A DNA stretch of 7,947 nucleotides from Clostridiales bacterium UBA7573 (GTDB lineage Bacteria; Bacillota; Clostridia; Oscillospirales; CAG-272). Shown here piece by piece: positions 6,407 through 7,947 of this stretch; within the stretch, counting starts at the first letter, position 1, and each line of letters opens with the position of its first letter. Under the pieces are notes generated by a model. The model was not told where the DNA came from. It saw only the letters and a list, made by a program, of their open reading frames with translations, and did not search any database. The translations under genes and the position numbers were made by a program. The stretch lies in contig DLLB01000037.1 of the NCBI GenBank assembly GCA_002477905.1, positions 1 through 7,947 of the forward strand, written 5' to 3'.

Positions 6407-7396
6407 ATGTCACAGCTTCCGACGTATTTCTGCACACGCCGCCGGATTCTGCTTGGAATCTGCGGACTCATCGTGTGTCTGCTACTGATGGTGCTGATGG
6501 CGGTTGTAAACGTCCATCGCGCCGCGGATGAAAAAGAAACGGATGTTCAAAACGCTTCTCTGTCTGACAGTCCCGCAACAGATCCCGCTCTTACAGCGAC
6601 CACACCGGCGGCAGCGGATCCAAAACCGCCGGTGTTTACACAGGTTTCCTGCACCACAGCCGGTTTTTCCGTCTACACAGGAAGTTTGATCTACATAGAT
6701 GCTTCGCACCCCTATCGGGATCCGTCCCGCTCCAAACCCGGTTACTTCTCTTTCCTAATCGACATGGAGGATCTGGATACCGCCGCAAACACGGATCGCA
6801 CCCTGCAAACACAGGCATATCTCCAGTTACAAAAGCTCGCAACCGCTTACAAAACCGATTGCATGGAACGAAAAAACGGACTTACGCCACAGGATGCGCT
6901 CAAAGTTTCCGGCGCGCGGCTCGCGGACGATCCGCTTGCGCGAGAAGATGCCTCCGGCTATTGGGTGGTACTCAGCTCTGCCAGCCGCACACAACCCGTA
7001 CCACGGGAAAAGGAAGCGGTCTGCGCATGGTTTGAACGCCACACTGCAGTTTACGGTTATATCACAGACACAATCTCCAGTAAAAAAGGCAGTCTCACCC
7101 TGCGCTATGTCGGGGAAGGACATGCCGCCTATATCATGGAGCACTTTGCGAAACCCACCTGTACCACTGCCATGATGCTGGCGTCTTATTTGGAGCTCCT
7201 TCGCACCCAATATGCCGCGCCACAAAGCTTAGGGGCGGAAGTCACCTTGCAATTTGAGGATCGATTTGCCGTTTATACGGTCTATTACGTTCCTGCCGCA
7301 GAAACCATTTCCCTTCCGGCAGATCAGAACGCTTATGATGTTTTTGTCAGCGGCGACAACGCTGCCGGCTATGTGATCTTACTGAAAAAGAAATGA
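6407..7396 (+). CDS. Membrane-anchored VanY/M15-like protein, probably catalytically inactive
   Basis: This 329-residue protein has a basic N-terminus (RRR, 11-13), one membrane helix (~13-34), a Thr/Ala/Pro linker (~50-75) and an extracellular domain. The domain follows clostridial D-Ala-D-Ala carboxypeptidases of the VanY type: LIYIDASHPY (94-103; family LxLVNxxHP), VSGAR (167-171; family SGYR), SGYWVVL (183-189), VYGYI (215-219; family YGFI), LRYVGEGHA (232-240), SYLELL (260-265), and a C-terminal module YYVPA...SGDNAAGYVI, common in that group. However, SxHxxGxAxD is replaced by a segment with Asp181, Trp186 and Val188, and EPWH before RYVG by GSLT (228-231). Zinc ligands and the catalytic Glu thus appear lost, and spacing between motifs is shortened. 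It is probably a pseudoenzyme or cell-wall binder; this is inferred from memory of the family, not from an alignment. The ATG at 6407 is preferred over 6401 because GGGGG (6396-6400) abuts the first ATG but is 6 nt from the second. Confidence 0.65.
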   Translation: MSQLPTYFCTRRRILLGICGLIVCLLLMVLMAVVNVHRAADEKETDVQNASLSDSPATDPALTATTPAAADPKPPVFTQVSCTTAGFSVYTGSLIYIDASHPYRDPSRSKPGYFSFLIDMEDLDTAANTDRTLQTQAYLQLQKLATAYKTDCMERKNGLTPQDALKVSGARLADDPLAREDASGYWVVLSSASRTQPVPREKEAVCAWFERHTAVYGYITDTISSKKGSLTLRYVGEGHAAYIMEHFAKPTCTTAMMLASYLELLRTQYAAPQSLGAEVTLQFEDRFAVYTVYYVPAAETISLPADQNAYDVFVSGDNAAGYVILLKKK

Positions 7397-7402
7397 GACA
7401 AA

Positions 7403-7439
7403 AGAGCAGTGCGAACGCGGAATGCGTTCGCACTGCTCT
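7403..7439. terminator. Hairpin between convergent genes, likely bidirectional terminator
   Basis: A 16-bp perfect inverted repeat (7403-7418 with 7424-7439) with loop GGAAT lies between the stop of the VanY-like gene (7396) and the stop of the minus-strand repeat gene (7444). The T-tract is imperfect both ways: CTGTTT on the plus strand, and TTT after the stem on the minus strand (with one more T in the last stem pair). The position makes a shared terminator likely. Confidence 0.75.
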
Positions 7440-7443
7440 CTGT

Positions 7444-7848
7444 TTAGAAATAGCTTACATGAAATGTAACAACTCCCTCATTTTCAAAATCGGTTGTCCA
7501 CAATTCCTTGATACGGTCGTTATAGTCTCTGTCTACATGAAATGTAACGACACCCTCATTTTCAAAATCAGCTGTCCACAATTCCTTGATACAGTCGTTA
7601 TAATCTCTGTCTACATGAAATGTAACAACTCCCTCATTTTCAAAATCAGCTGTCCACAATTCCTTGATACGATCATTATAATCTCTGTCTACATGGAGTG
7701 TAACGACGCCCTCATTTTCAAAATCGGTTGTCCACAATTCCTTGATACAGTCGTTATAATCTCTGTCTACATGAAATGTAACGACACCTTCATCTTCAAA
7801 ATCAGCTGTCCACAATTCCTTGATGTTTTTTTCAAATTCAAAGCTCAT
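7444..7848 (-). CDS. Small protein of five 26-residue tandem repeats, function unknown
   Basis: I do not recognise this 134-residue protein. After a short lead-in (MSFEFEKN) it consists of five units that begin IKELWT(A/T)DFENEG and continue VVTFHVDRDYND(C/R); the fifth ends early in HVSYF. Between copies only a few positions vary: Ala/Thr in the WTxDF segment, Asp/Asn in FExE, Phe/Leu in TxHV, and the last residue, which alternates Cys, Arg, Cys, Arg. Each unit reads like a short amphipathic helix (YNDRIKELW) followed by a strand (VVTFHV), so an alpha/beta solenoid or stacked hairpins are possible. No signal peptide or membrane helix is seen in the chosen frame. The ATG at 7848 is chosen because GGAGA (7859-7855 on the minus strand) lies 6 nt upstream; an in-frame start at 7890 would lie inside the tRNA terminator. 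No clear promoter is visible in the ~40 nt between that terminator and the gene. One repeat unit counted by hand is 29/78 GC, against 53-60% in sampled lines of the neighbouring gene, suggesting a different origin. Many third-position changes between copies leave the protein unchanged, which argues that it is translated. Confidence 0.7.
   Translation of the reverse strand: MSFEFEKNIKELWTADFEDEGVVTFHVDRDYNDCIKELWTTDFENEGVVTLHVDRDYNDRIKELWTADFENEGVVTFHVDRDYNDCIKELWTADFENEGVVTFHVDRDYNDRIKELWTTDFENEGVVTFHVSYF
7456..7824. repeat. 78-bp direct tandem repeat, 4 full copies and one partial
   Basis: Units start at 7456, 7534, 7612, 7690 and 7768, each opening with TACATG and containing GTCCACAATTCCTTGAT; the last keeps 57 bp before it diverges. 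The unit length is a multiple of 3, so gain or loss of units keeps the reading frame of the gene it lies in. The copies at 7456 and 7612 share AACTCCC and an Arg codon at the unit end, while those at 7534 and 7690 share GACxCCC and a Cys codon, which suggests that a 156-bp pair was duplicated. Confidence 0.95.
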
Positions 7849-7880
7849 GACATATCTCCGCAAAATGATTTTTATGAGAA

Positions 7881-7914
7881 AATAAAACATCCCGAATACA
7901 TTCGTATCCGGGAT
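7881..7914 (-). terminator. Intrinsic terminator of the tRNA gene (minus strand)
   Basis: An 11-bp hairpin pairs 7889-7899 with 7904-7914 around a 4-nt loop. The one non-Watson-Crick position (7895/7908) is a G-U pair only in minus-strand RNA, which supports that direction. The minus-strand sequence after it is GTTTTATTTTCT. It lies 3 nt past the tRNA 3' end. Confidence 0.8.
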
Positions 7915-7917
7915 ATT

Positions 7918-7947
7918 TGGAGCTGGTGGCCGGACTTGAACCGGCGA
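7918..7947 (-). tRNA. 3' end of a tRNA gene, probably tRNA-Thr (cut by the window edge)
   Basis: Read on the minus strand, the last 30 bases give a T arm, GCCGG-TTCAAGT-CCGGC, then the acceptor strand CACCAGC, a U discriminator base and an encoded CCA (complement at 7918-7920). The matching 5' acceptor strand would be GCTGGTG. That acceptor with U73 resembles clostridial tRNA-Thr, but the anticodon is outside the window, so the amino acid is a guess. The tRNA itself is secure from the T arm and CCA. Confidence 0.88.

Noticed and set aside
7456..7824. CRISPR array
   Set aside because: The units are contiguous 78-bp repeats without unique spacers and lie in one continuous reading frame.
7456..7824. 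DnaA-box cluster: GTCCACA recurs every 78 bp, with TTGTCCACA in two units close to the TTATCCACA consensus
   Set aside because: The resemblance is imperfect, the spacing simply follows the coding repeat, and there is no AT-rich unwinding element or dnaA/dnaN context.

Overview
The window looks like chromosome from a low-to-mid-GC Gram-positive, most likely of class Clostridia (Oscillospiraceae/Ruminococcaceae-like). Pointers are strong Shine-Dalgarno sequences, near-consensus sigma-A-type promoters with 17-bp spacers, a Firmicutes-style L10 leader RNA before rplJ, a fused ABC/FtsX exporter, and a clostridial-type VanY-related protein. The assignment is by family resemblance, not by a search.

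Layout on the plus strand. (1) 3-467 is the 3' end of a CPA-type cation/proton antiporter. (2) A consensus promoter (494-522), a 12-bp palindrome in the leader and a good ribosome binding site serve a 1075-residue ABC transporter that fuses ATPase and permease (593-3820); an intrinsic terminator follows. (3) A second strong promoter (3945-3973) and an L10 leader drive rplJ and rplL (4163-5122), the L10/L12 stalk of the ribosome, closed by a strong terminator. (4) A third promoter (5209-5237) drives a two-gene unit: pfkA (ATP-dependent 6-phosphofructokinase) and, 20 nt later, a membrane-anchored protein (6407-7396) that resembles clostridial VanY/peptidase M15 carboxypeptidases but lacks the expected zinc ligands and catalytic Glu. 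A 16-bp perfect hairpin lies between this unit and a convergent gene.

Minus strand. 7444-7848 encodes a 134-residue protein made almost wholly of five copies of a 26-residue repeat (78-bp DNA repeat), visibly more AT-rich than its neighbours. It lies just beyond the terminator of a tRNA gene, probably tRNA-Thr, whose 3' end is at the right edge of the window.

The genes do not form one pathway. Most of the window is housekeeping (ribosomal stalk, glycolysis) plus envelope export. The least explained parts are the 78-bp repeat gene and the apparently inactive VanY-like protein. I found no CRISPR array, insertion sequence, prophage or evident defence system.
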